Origin: a virus
Length of the DNA: 29,854 nt
IMG/VR virus record: IMGVR_UViG_3300036814_000330
Coordinates: 1 to 29,854 of that record
Strand: one strand, 5' to 3'
Part shown: positions 1 through 8,468 of the stretch, one piece after another
Layout of the letters: each line of letters begins with the position of its first letter
Position numbering within the stretch: the stretch's first letter is position 1
Notes under the pieces: generated by a model
Seen by the model: only the letters and a program-made list of their open reading frames with translations
Databases searched by the model: none
What the model was told of the DNA's origin: nothing
Translations under genes and position numbers: made by a program

Positions 1-2946
1 TAGCTTCATCACATCGGCAAGTCCATAAGGAAGTTCTCGTTGGTCGAACTTCAAGCGTCCGTCTGAATATGTCGTCCACTCAACGTCAGCGTGACCGGAG
101 CCTTCTGCGTCGAAGATGAATCGAGCAGTACCGCTGTTGAAAAATGCAACTAAGTTTCCGTCAGACCCAACGTCTCCTGCACTTGCGCTGCTTTTGACCT
201 GCGCTGCGAGTTCTATAACACCACGACCCGCCGTGCTTTTAGTAGTGTCGGCTGTTTTTCCAAGCCGACCAAGAAGGATTACAGCTTGTCCAGCAACGCC
301 CCCGGTATCCTTGTGTCCGGTCATTCTCACCCCGCCAGAGGCTCCCGCAGCGGAGTCTATCGTGCCGTAGGTGTCAGTTTCTTGCAGGTCGGTCATGCCG
401 TGACCGACATTACTCTGCTTGAGCAGTATGGAAGCGTCAGTGGATGCTTCTTGGTTGATAATCAAGCCGGTCGTTAGCTTAGAATCCACGTAGCCCGTAG
501 CTGCTGAGTCGGGACCGATCCAGAGGTAGGATGCTGATTGAAGCATGACGTTCTGTTGCGCTATGAAATCGCCAGCCTCGTCAAACTCACCAGCCTTCGT
601 CGTGGTTCCCGCAGCAGCAGTCCAGAACTCTAGTTTGCCGTTGTCCTTATTTACACCATCATCACCGCCAGAGATTCGGTACTCAGCGACTACGGTTCCG
701 TTCCACTCTCCACGAATCTGAGCAAAGACAACATCGGCTGCTCGGTTGCCCAAGAAATCCATTCGGCTACCGCCGTCGATATTGCTGCCGAATACGGGGT
801 CGTTCCCTGTATGCGTCAAGTTGCCAGCTAATGAGGCAGCACCCGACAGCACCAACGTCGCCTCGCCCTCAACGGCTGCGATAGCCTCTGCATCGGTGTA
901 GATCGTAATGTCGCCAGAGTACAGCGGAGTGCCGTCAGAGACCGCCGTGGATAACTGAGCCTTTGTGAACGCCCCGAGGACGGCTGCGTTGCCTGTGCTC
1001 GTAACGTGACCCGTAAGGTTGGCGTTTGTCGTCACGTTCCCGGCGGTTAGGCTCGCCGCTGTCCCGGTCAGGTTGGTCGCCACGCCCGACGCCGGTGTGC
1101 CTAGAACAGGAGCGGTCAGCGTCTTATTGCTTAGAATCTGGGATCCCGTAAGCGTGACAACATCAGTGCCGATATCAATAGCGTCCGCTGCCACCACAAT
1201 ACGGTTCGCTGTACCGACGGCATCAAGGGTGTTACCTGTTTTCGTTAGCCCTGCGCCAGCAATAATCTGCCCGGCTCCGCTGAACTGTGTAAATACTAGG
1301 GCTGTTGTGCCCAGAGTGATTGGGTCTGCTGTAGTAAGCGCAAAGCCCATAGATGCAGATGCAGATCCTTCCGAAACAAATGCGTACATACCGGAAGTCA
1401 CATCGGCACTTACGTCTGCGTCAGTTGAGCGAGAAGCTGCACCAGAGGCAACTACAACATAGATCCCGTTTTCAGCACCAGCAGCCTGATTCTTTAGAAG
1501 AACCCTGTCACCAGTAGCGACAGCAACCCCGTCAATCGTGGAGGCGTTTACGAGTGCAGATGCGACAGCGATGTTCGCTGTTGACGCAACTCGTACCGAG
1601 TCCTTGATATCCAGCCCTTGCTTTATCGCATCTGCGTAACCCTTAGTGGCAGCATCGGTGGCGTTCGATGGAGTAGGAACCGTTACTGTCCCGGTAAATG
1701 TTGGGCTTGCGCTCGTTGCGTAAGTCGAGCCTGTACCTGTCTTGGCGACAGTATCCGTTGCTAGTCCCGCAGTAAGGCTTGGGGCGGTTCCAGTAGCGTT
1801 AGTTGCGACGAGCGCGCTTGGGGTCCCAAGTGCGGGAGTAGTTAGATTGGCATTGGTAGCCGTCATCCCGCTGCTCAGTACAAGGGTAGGCTCTGCTTCT
1901 ACCGCTGCGACTGCCTCGGCGTCTGTGTAGATTGTGATCTCGCCGTCGTATGTGACATTTCCGTCAGAGACCGCTGCGTCCAACTGCGCCTTAGTAAACG
2001 ACCCCAAAACAGCGGCGTTACCAACGGACGTAACGTGACCCGTGAGGTTCGCGTTCGTAGTTACATTTCCAGCAGTTAAACTTGCAGCCGTACCTGTCAG
2101 ATTTGTTGCGACACCTGACGCAGGCGTTCCGAGCGCAGGCGTCACCAATGTTGGCGAGGTTGCAAACACTAGGGATCCCGTGCCGGTCTCGTTGGAAATA
2201 ACGCCACGAAGCTGTGCCGACGTTGTCGCTGCAAACACGCTGAGATTATCTGCGACCAAAGCGATCGCCGTGCCGAGGTTTGAGATCTGTGATTCAGTGT
2301 GGGTGTGGGATCCGAGGTATGCGCTAGCGATTGCATCCCCTTGCCATACGCCCGTGCTTATCGTCCCCACGGTCGCCAGAGACGACGCTGCGGTGAGGTT
2401 CCCTAGAGTATCTACCGCTGCCTCGATCGTCGCCTCGGTTGTGGCGTCCAAAGCGTCGATATTCGAGAGCGTCATTGTCCCGGCAGCGTCAGCGAGGATA
2501 GCGACGGCTCCGAACAGGAGAGACTCGGAGGCGTCGATTACGAGCGAGGATCCAATTTTGACGTTACCCACACCGACCGTATCCGGATCGATGACCAGAT
2601 CCGTCCCGTCAAAGTAAATATCAGCGTCGCCGCCCGTACCGAGCGTGACCTTCTCGTTATCGTCGAGCAGGAAGTCGCCGACCAGGTTGAAGCCGGTCGA
2701 CGTAACAGCGAGCCGGGTCGTCCCTGATACTTTGAACAGAATGTCGTCGCCGTTTACGGAGTCAAAAATCCAGTTCGTTCCGTCGTGGTAAACATCACCG
2801 TCCTCGCCGGTTCCGAACTTGGCGTGGATATTGTCCGGCCACACCCGCTCGTCGCCGTATGGCCCGATAGCGTCAGCCCGGACGGCGTTGTACTGCGTAT
2901 GAGTTGCGACATCTGTGCTGATTACAGCGGTTGAATTGTTTGCCAT
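1..2946 (-). CDS. Tail fibre protein, 3' end cut by window edge
   Basis: An open frame runs from an ATG at 2946, which overlaps the upstream stop (TAATG), to the left edge without a stop: 982 codons are visible. The N-terminal part has short glycine/aspartate-rich beta repeats (GTGEDGDVYHDGTN, GTGGDADIYFDGTD). Residues about 272-359 and 615-702 are two copies of one 88-residue unit that starts LGTPASGVATNLTG. Between them, at about 445-560, lies a module common in phage fibres (DIKDSVRVAST, GDRVLLKNQ, then a GAGLTKTGNTLD motif). The last visible residues, from about 958 (YSDGRLK ... YGLADVMKL), match the start of a peptidase S74 / intramolecular chaperone domain, which normally trimerises the fibre and is then cleaved off. 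Low complexity and modular makeup fit a host-recognition fibre. Being last after the hub gene supports this. The receptor cannot be read from sequence. Confidence 0.88.
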   Translation of the reverse strand, partial: MANNSTAVISTDVATHTQYNAVRADAIGPYGDERVWPDNIHAKFGTGEDGDVYHDGTNWIFDSVNGDDILFKVSGTTRLAVTSTGFNLVGDFLLDDNEKVTLGTGGDADIYFDGTDLVIDPDTVGVGNVKIGSSLVIDASESLLFGAVAILADAAGTMTLSNIDALDATTEATIEAAVDTLGNLTAASSLATVGTISTGVWQGDAIASAYLGSHTHTESQISNLGTAIALVADNLSVFAATTSAQLRGVISNETGTGSLVFATSPTLVTPALGTPASGVATNLTGTAASLTAGNVTTNANLTGHVTSVGNAAVLGSFTKAQLDAAVSDGNVTYDGEITIYTDAEAVAAVEAEPTLVLSSGMTATNANLTTPALGTPSALVATNATGTAPSLTAGLATDTVAKTGTGSTYATSASPTFTGTVTVPTPSNATDAATKGYADAIKQGLDIKDSVRVASTANIAVASALVNASTIDGVAVATGDRVLLKNQAAGAENGIYVVVASGAASRSTDADVSADVTSGMYAFVSEGSASASMGFALTTADPITLGTTALVFTQFSGAGQIIAGAGLTKTGNTLDAVGTANRIVVAADAIDIGTDVVTLTGSQILSNKTLTAPVLGTPASGVATNLTGTAASLTAGNVTTNANLTGHVTSTGNAAVLGAFTKAQLSTAVSDGTPLYSGDITIYTDAEAIAAVEGEATLVLSGAASLAGNLTHTGNDPVFGSNIDGGSRMDFLGNRAADVVFAQIRGEWNGTVVAEYRISGGDDGVNKDNGKLEFWTAAAGTTTKAGEFDEAGDFIAQQNVMLQSASYLWIGPDSAATGYVDSKLTTGLIINQEASTDASILLKQSNVGHGMTDLQETDTYGTIDSAAGASGGVRMTGHKDTGGVAGQAVILLGRLGKTADTTKSTAGRGVIELAAQVKSSASAGDVGSDGNLVAFFNSGTARFIFDAEGSGHADVEWTTYSDGRLKFDQRELPYGLADVMKL
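841..1104 (-). repeat. Fibre 88-residue repeat, copy B
   Basis: This segment encodes residues 615-702 of the fibre and matches copy A at 1870-2133 over exactly the same length (264 nt, no gaps). By my reading 75 of 88 residues are the same and the first 36 are identical. The DNA differs at many third codon positions, so the protein is conserved while the DNA has drifted. Confidence 0.85.
1870..2133 (-). repeat. Fibre 88-residue repeat, copy A
   Basis: This encodes residues 272-359 of the fibre, the upstream copy of the 88-residue unit seen again at 841-1104. It holds LTGHVTSVGNAAVLGSFTK and ITIYTDAEAVAAVEAE. A shorter related start (LGTPSALVATNATGTAPSLTAG) follows near 1830-1770, suggesting a third, degenerate copy. 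Confidence 0.85.
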
Positions 2947-5360
2947 TATGTTTCAAGCCCCTCAAATTCGGAAGTGATAACGTGGCCCCCATCTCGGACT
3001 GTCAGTGTTTGATTCTCTAGGAAAAAGTTCTTGCCCGTCAATCCTGCATCGCTATAAAACATGTCGATGCGGTCGCCCATTTCCGACCAAATACAATGCC
3101 ATAGATTTGCGTATGCATAGCTGCCGTTTACGTTGTATTTCAGGCTCCACTTTTCGTCCTTGCGGTCGGCAAGCCTGGCCGCAGACATGATCCTAGCGTG
3201 GAACAGGTTGTCGATATGCCTCGCCGGATGGCTGAGTGGTCGCCTTCCGTACCTTGTAGTAGAAGCTGAATCAACAGATCTCGATGCAGTCTGGCTCGAC
3301 GATGTATGCTGCTCCGCCCTCGCCTGACCCGACGTTATGTAGGCATTTTCAGGAATGTCATTGATCCCGTCGTTAATCATTATCCGGTAGATAACAAAGT
3401 TTCCCTCGTACCCGGGGATGACATACGCAGCGTTGAGAAAAACGTCGTAGGTGAGCGGTGTGTTCGCCAGAGAGAAGCCTGATTCGCGGTAGATACTGAA
3501 CCCGTCGATAGAATCCGCCTCGTCGCCGTTGGTGAGGTTTACACGAGTCCCGTCCCCGTCCGGGTTAGTCGATACACACTTTGCAAGGAGCCGGTTGTTA
3601 GACGAGTCAACGACAATGATATACCCCTCATTTCGTGGCCACGAAGCACCTCCAAGCGAAGTAGACGAATCGAACCTCTGAGTCGTGTCGTCAATGCTGG
3701 AATAGTCGCTCGCCATCGAAACGGTTCCGCTTTCCGACACCAGCGATGTAGCCCAATCAATCCCGGTTCCATTCGCTGCCCCGTCAATCGAGTAGTCAGT
3801 CCCAGGAATCGGAACCAAGAATCCCACAGCGTTAGACTGCTCTCCGATAATTCCGAGATCCATCTGCTGGAAATTTGTGGATTCCACCGCTACGGGAGTC
3901 TGGCTGAAATCAACTATCGGATTGTCTGCTACTTCAAGCTGCCAGACCGTCGCAGCCGTCGCAGCCGTCACCCTGAAATACTGATAAAAGATCTCGTTTT
4001 CCACACGGTCAAGACCAAGCTCGAAGCCGATAGGTTCTACCATTCCGATGACGCTCCCTGACACATCGGTGTCCCGGACGCTCCAAGCGCTATTGCCGTG
4101 AGGCGTAGAGCCGCGGTGATCTTTGTTTTCAATCCGATAGACACCGTGACCGTCAACCCAAAAACGTCCATACCAGTCATTCGCTACCTGCACCAACTCG
4201 GCGTACCCGTTCCGGCTGAGTGGCATCCGGTAAGTCGGGTTCAAAGAAAGCGTCCCGTCATCGATTATTCGCTTCGTTGCAGCGATGTCGATCCCGGAAA
4301 GGATCTTCCCGGCAACAGCAGCCATGTCAGAACTGATAGCCGTCGAGTCCTGAACCAGATCTAGCCGCGCTCGCTCTAGGTCGTCATACGCCTGAATTAC
4401 ACAGACGCTTTCTCCGGTATCCGGCTGCGGTCGAACCAGATCAGCTCTCCCCATAAACTTCGTTGACCACCCGCCAAAGTCGTCCCACTGAACCAGACGG
4501 GATCCCGCTGTTCCAGAGACGGCGTTTGCGGTTATTTCTTCACCGCCGATTCCGAACTTTGTATTGGTCACTCCCGTCGCTTGTGCGTCATTCAGTGAGG
4601 CTACGTGGTCGTCAACCCAGACGATAATCTCTTGGTGGTATAACTGGATTTCAACCCGAGCCTTTGCGCCGTCTGCCCAGATCGAGATTATGTCGTTTTC
4701 GATATCACTTGCGCTGTAGGCAGAGAGAGATCCGGCGACGACTTTATTGAACTTTACTTCCAGCGGTAAGATCGCACTTGTCCGCTCCAGTGCAACCTCG
4801 GAATAATTGTTATCGTCAGCGTAACGATAGACAAAAAGCGACTGCTTGTGAGGGTAAACGATCGTGCCGGACTCGCGCTGGACAATCGCCCCGAACTTTA
4901 GTTTGGAGTTCCACGTACCCGGCTGATCGATCACGGCAAGTTTTGATCCGGCGGTCGTACATTCAATGTGATTTGTTCGAACTTCAAAATGAGCGTTTGC
5001 AGCCCAAGTCGTGTAGTTCGGATCCGACAGCGACTGATCGCTCGCCAGCGGGACATCACGACCGTTCAGAGCATCCCCATCGTCCCCGGCAAAGCCGTCA
5101 TATGGATAGGCGAACCTGACCCGGCAGTCTGGCCCTGGAAGCTGAAACGGGTACAGCGGAGAGGCTGTATTGGACGGCGTGTACTTATGGCTCCTGTTGT
5201 TCAGGGTCATGGTCAGGAATCTTGACCGTGGCATACGCGTAAACATATCGAATCCCTCGGTGATCGAAAACGCCTTTACGTCACTTGAGACCTCCTCGTC
5301 GTCGGCGAACACGCCGTCCTCGTCGAAGTCGATATGTATTTCAATTTTCGGTGCGACCAT
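2946..5360 (-). CDS. Tail hub / baseplate-like protein with lectin-like insert
   Basis: 804 residues; the ATG at 5360 overlaps the stop of the tape-measure gene (TAATG). The N-terminus (IEIHIDFDEDGVFADDEEVSSDV, then NRSHKYTPSNTASPLYPFQLPGPD in two parts) resembles siphovirus tail-tip proteins in which a membrane-interface or strand definition precedes a hub fold. Residues about 105-300 look like a LamG/concanavalin-type beta sandwich. A stretch near 300-335 (FMGRADLVRPQPDTG ... VIQAYDDLERARLDL) is the usual hub segment that returns to the baseplate fold. Its place between tape measure and fibre supports a tail-tip role. No separate Dit or Tal protein is visible, so this one large protein may combine both. 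The exact family is inferred, not certain. Confidence 0.7.
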   Translation of the reverse strand: MVAPKIEIHIDFDEDGVFADDEEVSSDVKAFSITEGFDMFTRMPRSRFLTMTLNNRSHKYTPSNTASPLYPFQLPGPDCRVRFAYPYDGFAGDDGDALNGRDVPLASDQSLSDPNYTTWAANAHFEVRTNHIECTTAGSKLAVIDQPGTWNSKLKFGAIVQRESGTIVYPHKQSLFVYRYADDNNYSEVALERTSAILPLEVKFNKVVAGSLSAYSASDIENDIISIWADGAKARVEIQLYHQEIIVWVDDHVASLNDAQATGVTNTKFGIGGEEITANAVSGTAGSRLVQWDDFGGWSTKFMGRADLVRPQPDTGESVCVIQAYDDLERARLDLVQDSTAISSDMAAVAGKILSGIDIAATKRIIDDGTLSLNPTYRMPLSRNGYAELVQVANDWYGRFWVDGHGVYRIENKDHRGSTPHGNSAWSVRDTDVSGSVIGMVEPIGFELGLDRVENEIFYQYFRVTAATAATVWQLEVADNPIVDFSQTPVAVESTNFQQMDLGIIGEQSNAVGFLVPIPGTDYSIDGAANGTGIDWATSLVSESGTVSMASDYSSIDDTTQRFDSSTSLGGASWPRNEGYIIVVDSSNNRLLAKCVSTNPDGDGTRVNLTNGDEADSIDGFSIYRESGFSLANTPLTYDVFLNAAYVIPGYEGNFVIYRIMINDGINDIPENAYITSGQARAEQHTSSSQTASRSVDSASTTRYGRRPLSHPARHIDNLFHARIMSAARLADRKDEKWSLKYNVNGSYAYANLWHCIWSEMGDRIDMFYSDAGLTGKNFFLENQTLTVRDGGHVITSEFEGLET

Positions 5361-6442
5361 TACCTACCCAATGACCCGTCTAGTCCGCCGTTGCGACGCA
5401 GCGCAGCGTCAAGCCGCTTATTTACTTCGTCGAGGATTTGCTGTTGCCTCTCCTCCGTCGTTGTCGCATTTATATTTATGATGACTCCCAACCCACCGTT
5501 CGCCGCAGACGAGTTTCCTCCGGGATAGATCGTGTTGATAATCGGATTGCCGAAAGCGTCCGTGCCGGATCCCGGCGGAGTCACGGTTTGCCCCGCTTGT
5601 CGCTGCATCGCAGCCCGGGTCATTTCCGCCGTCGGGTCCGTAACATCCAACCCGAGAGCATCTATCAATGGACCCCAGATATCTTGAATGGATTTTTCTT
5701 GGGTTCTCTGACCTGCCGGGCTGTTTGGATCCATCAGTAAGGTAGGAATTTCAGGCTGAGTGATAATAACGCTCCTGCCTTGTCCTGATGCGCCTGAATT
5801 TTTCCCGGTAACAGCGTTCCACAATTCGTTCCAAGCTGCGGTTATTTCGTCGGTCGTGCTTCGGCTATCGACGAACACACCTACGAGGTCGCCATAGAGT
5901 TCTTCAAGACTGTCTACCGGGTTTCGATCCGACGGATCCACAATAGCGTTGATCCCGTCCATGACTCCGCCGAGAGCCTGACCGATGGCAGAAGCAGCCT
6001 CCTCAACCGGAACACCGAAGCCGGAAGCCACGGCGAACGCCGTAACAATATCCTGCGCCGTCGGTTCGATTCCGCCGGATCCCGTCAGGATATTTTGGAG
6101 AGCCTTCCGCACATCTTCATCAGCCTCTTTTACGATATCTGAGATCGTCCCAATCGCTGGCTCAAATTTTTCCATCGAATCTTTGGCGTTCGGCCCAAGA
6201 ACGGCAATAGCGGAATCAATGCCGAGTACGTGGTCGCGGGAATCTTGAAGGGCATCGACCGCCTTCATAACCCCAAATGACATGCCGAAGAATCCAAGAG
6301 TTGTAGCGACCATCGACTTTGAGAGACCGCCAAAATCCTTATTCATCCCCTGCGCTTCATCGCGGACGTTCGCCATTTCTTCACTGGCTTCATCCTTTGC
6401 CGTCATAGTGATAGCGATTTCAGCCTCGTTATTACTCTGCAC
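5360..6442 (-). CDS. Short tape-measure protein
   Basis: 360 residues starting at a GTG at 6442. An in-frame TAA lies just upstream at 6455-6457, so no earlier start is possible; AAGGA at 6456-6452 with a 9-base gap is the ribosome site. The protein has an alanine-rich helical N-terminal half (KDEASEEMANVRDEAQGMNK), a hydrophobic stretch at about 44-62 (MVATTLGFFGMSFGVMKAV), and ends in a pattern typical of tape measures (IININATTTEERQQQILDEV). It lies directly after the frameshifted chaperone, the standard position. Tape measures are usually 600-1500 residues, so this one would set a tail of only about 50 nm using the usual 0.15 nm per residue. An alternative is a minor tail protein, but no other tape-measure candidate exists in the window. 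Confidence 0.72.
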   Translation of the reverse strand: MQSNNEAEIAITMTAKDEASEEMANVRDEAQGMNKDFGGLSKSMVATTLGFFGMSFGVMKAVDALQDSRDHVLGIDSAIAVLGPNAKDSMEKFEPAIGTISDIVKEADEDVRKALQNILTGSGGIEPTAQDIVTAFAVASGFGVPVEEAASAIGQALGGVMDGINAIVDPSDRNPVDSLEELYGDLVGVFVDSRSTTDEITAAWNELWNAVTGKNSGASGQGRSVIITQPEIPTLLMDPNSPAGQRTQEKSIQDIWGPLIDALGLDVTDPTAEMTRAAMQRQAGQTVTPPGSGTDAFGNPIINTIYPGGNSSAANGGLGVIININATTTEERQQQILDEVNKRLDAALRRNGGLDGSLGR

Positions 6443-6647
6443 TTGCCATGTTCCTTATAGCTGAGCCAGCTTCATTTTTTATATTTATGAAGATAATCAG
6501 TTTGTTGATCCAGTGCGCCGGTCTGACATCTAACTCCCCTTGTGTCAACGGGACAGCGATCCCGACCCCAATTTGCGTGATGTAGTCGTGGACGTCCAGC
6601 CAAAAACGAGGGACAGGATCCTTCGCCACCAACGCCCACTGGAGACT
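6432..6647 (-). CDS. Tail assembly chaperone, -1 frameshift extension (gpGT-type)
   Basis: This is the -1 frame that a ribosome enters after slipping at 6653-6647. It adds 71 residues (SLQWALVAKDPVPRFWLDVH ... NMASAE) to the first 116 residues of the upstream frame, giving a product of about 187 residues. It has no convincing start of its own; the first start-like codon is a TTG at 6632 without a ribosome site. Its end overlaps the tape-measure start by 11 bases. In lambda and many siphoviruses the short and the frameshifted chaperone together coat the tape measure before tail-tube polymerisation. The role here rests on position, frame relation and slip site rather than on sequence similarity. 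Confidence 0.82.
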   Translation of the reverse strand, partial: SLQWALVAKDPVPRFWLDVHDYITQIGVGIAVPLTQGELDVRPAHWINKLIIFINIKNEAGSAIRNMASAE

Positions 6648-6994
6648 TTTTTTTGGTCGTCTCCCACTTCGTTCATATCACCCGCCAAATGGAGTTCCGC
6701 CATAACCCTGCTGAGATCTATCACCTTGACAGATTTCAGTGAATCAATCGAATCCTCATGCACAGGGAGATCCCACGACCAAGCGGTTGTTCCGTGTGCC
6801 AGCCGAACCGTCCGAGAGATCTCTGCCATTTGCTGAATATCTGTGTCGGGATCCAGCGGAGCCAACCGCTGTCGGAGTAGACGGGTCACGATCCACGGCT
6901 GCTCGCCGTAGAACTCCCACCAGCTTCCATCCTTCCAAGTTCGCCGATATATCGGGATGCCCCCGGATGAAGTCCCGATCATTTTTAAATCCAT
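6545..6994 (-). CDS. Tail assembly chaperone, zero-frame product (gpG-type)
   Basis: 149 residues from an ATG at 6994 with AGGGAA just upstream. The N-terminus (MDLKMIGTSSGGIPIYRR) leads into a helical, tryptophan-containing body. Codons 115-116 (AAA AAA) form the slip site; after it the zero frame adds a 33-residue arginine/serine-rich tail (VSSGRWWRRILSLVFGWTST...) before stopping, while the -1 frame adds 71 residues. It sits between the tail-tube gene and the tape measure, exactly where gpG/gpGT pairs are found. Sequence identity of these chaperones is usually low, so the assignment is from context and architecture. Confidence 0.82.
   Translation of the reverse strand: MDLKMIGTSSGGIPIYRRTWKDGSWWEFYGEQPWIVTRLLRQRLAPLDPDTDIQQMAEISRTVRLAHGTTAWSWDLPVHEDSIDSLKSVKVIDLSRVMAELHLAGDMNEVGDDQKKVSSGRWWRRILSLVFGWTSTTTSRKLGSGSLSR
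6647..6653 (-). promoter_or_regulatory. Programmed -1 ribosomal frameshift site A AAA AAA
   Basis: On the coding strand GAC CAA AAA AAA GTC contains a run of eight A (plus-strand T at 6647-6654). In the zero frame it reads as the slippery heptamer A AAA AAA at codons 114-116, and a -1 slip joins the 6432-6647 frame. I did not find a convincing stimulatory hairpin or pseudoknot directly downstream. Transcript slippage on the A run is another way to reach the same product. Confidence 0.82.
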
Positions 6995-7015
6995 ACGTTC
7001 CCTACTTTCGTTGGA

Positions 7016-7453
7016 TTATGTAAATGAGCCTATGGTAATCGTGCCTTGAACCAGCAAGGTCGCCCTGAATCCAATCAAATCACCGAGCCGTCCCGGGTAT
7101 TCGAGTTCGTCAAGCTTGGTTTCTGCGCTGATTTTCTCAGCACTTGAAGCGTTCCCTTTGGGTCCATAGTTGATCGTCGATTCTTGATCGGCTGATCGGA
7201 GAGCAGCGAGAGCTGAGAGCAGGACTTTCGATCCTGTCGTCGCTGTATCGTCGTACCAGCCCTCAACCGTGACCACCACGTTCTCTAAGGCTGACGCATG
7301 TTTCCGCCCGTTGTCACCAATCGCTGTAGCGTCGTGGTGTTCCACGCGCCCCGGCAGCCCCGAGACGGACGTAATTCCCGTGATCTGTTGCAACGTCCCT
7401 GCGGAGTCGTCGATAGCAAAGTAAAGATCTTTGCCTGGATACCTGTTTACCAT
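7016..7453 (-). CDS. Major tail tube protein
   Basis: 145 residues from an ATG at 7453 preceded by GAGGT at 5-base spacing. The sequence has the alternating short-strand pattern of tube proteins: KDLYFAIDDSAGTLQQITGI, then SGLPGRVEHHDATAIGDNG (the usual segment where the tube protein defines a helix and loop), KHASALENVVVTVEGWYDD, and a final strand GFRATLLVQGTITIGSF. It polymerises into the hollow tube around the tape measure. It lies between the tail-completion gene and the chaperone pair, the standard order. I see no Ig-like C-terminal domain, so this is the minimal version. Confidence 0.82.
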   Translation of the reverse strand: MVNRYPGKDLYFAIDDSAGTLQQITGITSVSGLPGRVEHHDATAIGDNGRKHASALENVVVTVEGWYDDTATTGSKVLLSALAALRSADQESTINYGPKGNASSAEKISAETKLDELEYPGRLGDLIGFRATLLVQGTITIGSFT

Positions 7454-7455
7454 AT

Positions 7456-7938
7456 CTACCTCGTTATTTTCGCAGCCACGTTGATCCCCGCATCAGTAAC
7501 GACTGCTTGTATTTCGCTTTGCTTTTCTTTCAGCGTATCCACATGGTACGGGTTCGCTTTCGTCCCGGGATGCTTCACCACTTTTGCAAAGACTAACTTG
7601 TTGCCAATAGTGAACGCCAGAGCCTTTGCATTTACGGGACGGATTTCGTGGGGCTTCGTTCCAAGCCTCACGAATGACCCGTAAAAATCGCCAGCCGGAG
7701 TTCTTGCACCCTGACGGATCTCTAATTTTTGATCCGCCGGACTACCTGTGATTTGAAACCGGGTTGAATTTGCTAGCTTCCCGGCAGCTCGTGGAGTGTT
7801 TTGTTTTAGCGCGGGAACCATCATCTTCCCGATCTTCCGCAACGCCTTATTGAGCTCGCCCTTTATGAGAGTCGCTGCCCCTTCAAGATTTGTGGCAAGA
7901 TCCCTTGCCCCTTCAAATTCAAACTTCTGTTGAGTCAT
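7456..7938 (-). CDS. HK97 gp10-like tail completion / minor tail protein
   Basis: 160 residues from an ATG at 7938 that overlaps the preceding stop (ATGA). A longer frame reaches 7980 but would overlap the upstream gene further, and MTQQKFEFEGARDLATNLEG is the natural family N-terminus. Family signs are a helical start, LNKALRKIGKMMVPALKQNTP followed by GKLANSTRF, and the segment FYGSFVRLGTKPHEIRPVNAKAL with TKANPYHVDTL near the end (the usual 'E-x-GT ... P.pfl' region). Such proteins join the tail end to the head-tail connector. Confidence 0.82.
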   Translation of the reverse strand: MTQQKFEFEGARDLATNLEGAATLIKGELNKALRKIGKMMVPALKQNTPRAAGKLANSTRFQITGSPADQKLEIRQGARTPAGDFYGSFVRLGTKPHEIRPVNAKALAFTIGNKLVFAKVVKHPGTKANPYHVDTLKEKQSEIQAVVTDAGINVAAKITR

Positions 7939-8468
7939 CCCCACGACCCCGATCCATCCCAGATAGTTGCGCCGTCCCACCGGAAGATTACACCCGCCTG
8001 AGTTTCAGCGAGGTAAACGGTCGATAGTTCAGCGACGGTGATCGTTACGATCTGCCTGAAATAGACCCCTGACCCGAACCTCCATTCGCTCGATTCCGGA
8101 ACCGTGTCGATCCGACTGTCAATGATTCCTACAAAATCGTCGAGGTCTGGATACTTATCAAAATGACCCTCGACGGCATCGGCCAGAACCGTTAGTGCTG
8201 CTCGAGTCGCCAGAGCATCCGTAACGTACCGCTGGAATATGTGAACCTCCACGCTGTAATCGTCTCGGCGGACGTAAGACTTCTTAGCGTCGGCGATGTC
8301 GATCTGCCCGGATCCCGGGCCACCCGTAGTCCCTTTGAGCAGGATCGCATAGTTGGCTTTTCCGACAGCGAGAGTCCGGAAATCATCCTCTGACGAATTT
8401 ACGGCGTCGAATTGAGACATCAACTTGAGCAGGGTGTGAGCTTGAGCCTGGACGCTTTGGTAACTCAT
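7935..8468 (-). CDS. Tail terminator/connector-like protein, copy 2
   Basis: 177 residues from an ATG at 8468 (ATGA overlap with the gene before it). It matches the neighbouring 151-residue protein along its length: SYQSVQAQAHTLLKLMSQFD against TYATIQTAALAVLRKLTEFD, NSSEDDFRTLAVGKANYAILL against NSHENDYRPLSVGKQYHVVL, then a shared valine-rich strand (YSVEVHIFQRYV / VNIEIFVMYEKD) and H-x-DKYPDLDDFVG / HLDKWPNLDQTVG. This copy carries an extra C-terminal tail of about 25 residues (AETQAGVIFRWDGATIWDG). Position between connector and gp10-like genes suggests a neck or tail-terminator role; this is inferred. Confidence 0.72.
   Translation of the reverse strand: MSYQSVQAQAHTLLKLMSQFDAVNSSEDDFRTLAVGKANYAILLKGTTGGPGSGQIDIADAKKSYVRRDDYSVEVHIFQRYVTDALATRAALTVLADAVEGHFDKYPDLDDFVGIIDSRIDTVPESSEWRFGSGVYFRQIVTITVAELSTVYLAETQAGVIFRWDGATIWDGSGSWG

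Noticed and set aside
2042-2617. 191-residue plus-strand frame opposite the fibre
   Set aside because: It is an antisense shadow of the fibre's alanine/threonine-rich codons; no ribosome site, no neighbours on that strand, valine/alanine-rich nonsense composition.
6432-6632. Independent 66-residue gene before the tape measure
   Set aside because: Its only start is a TTG without a ribosome site, and the frame joins the upstream gene through the slippery A run, so I treat it as a frameshift extension.
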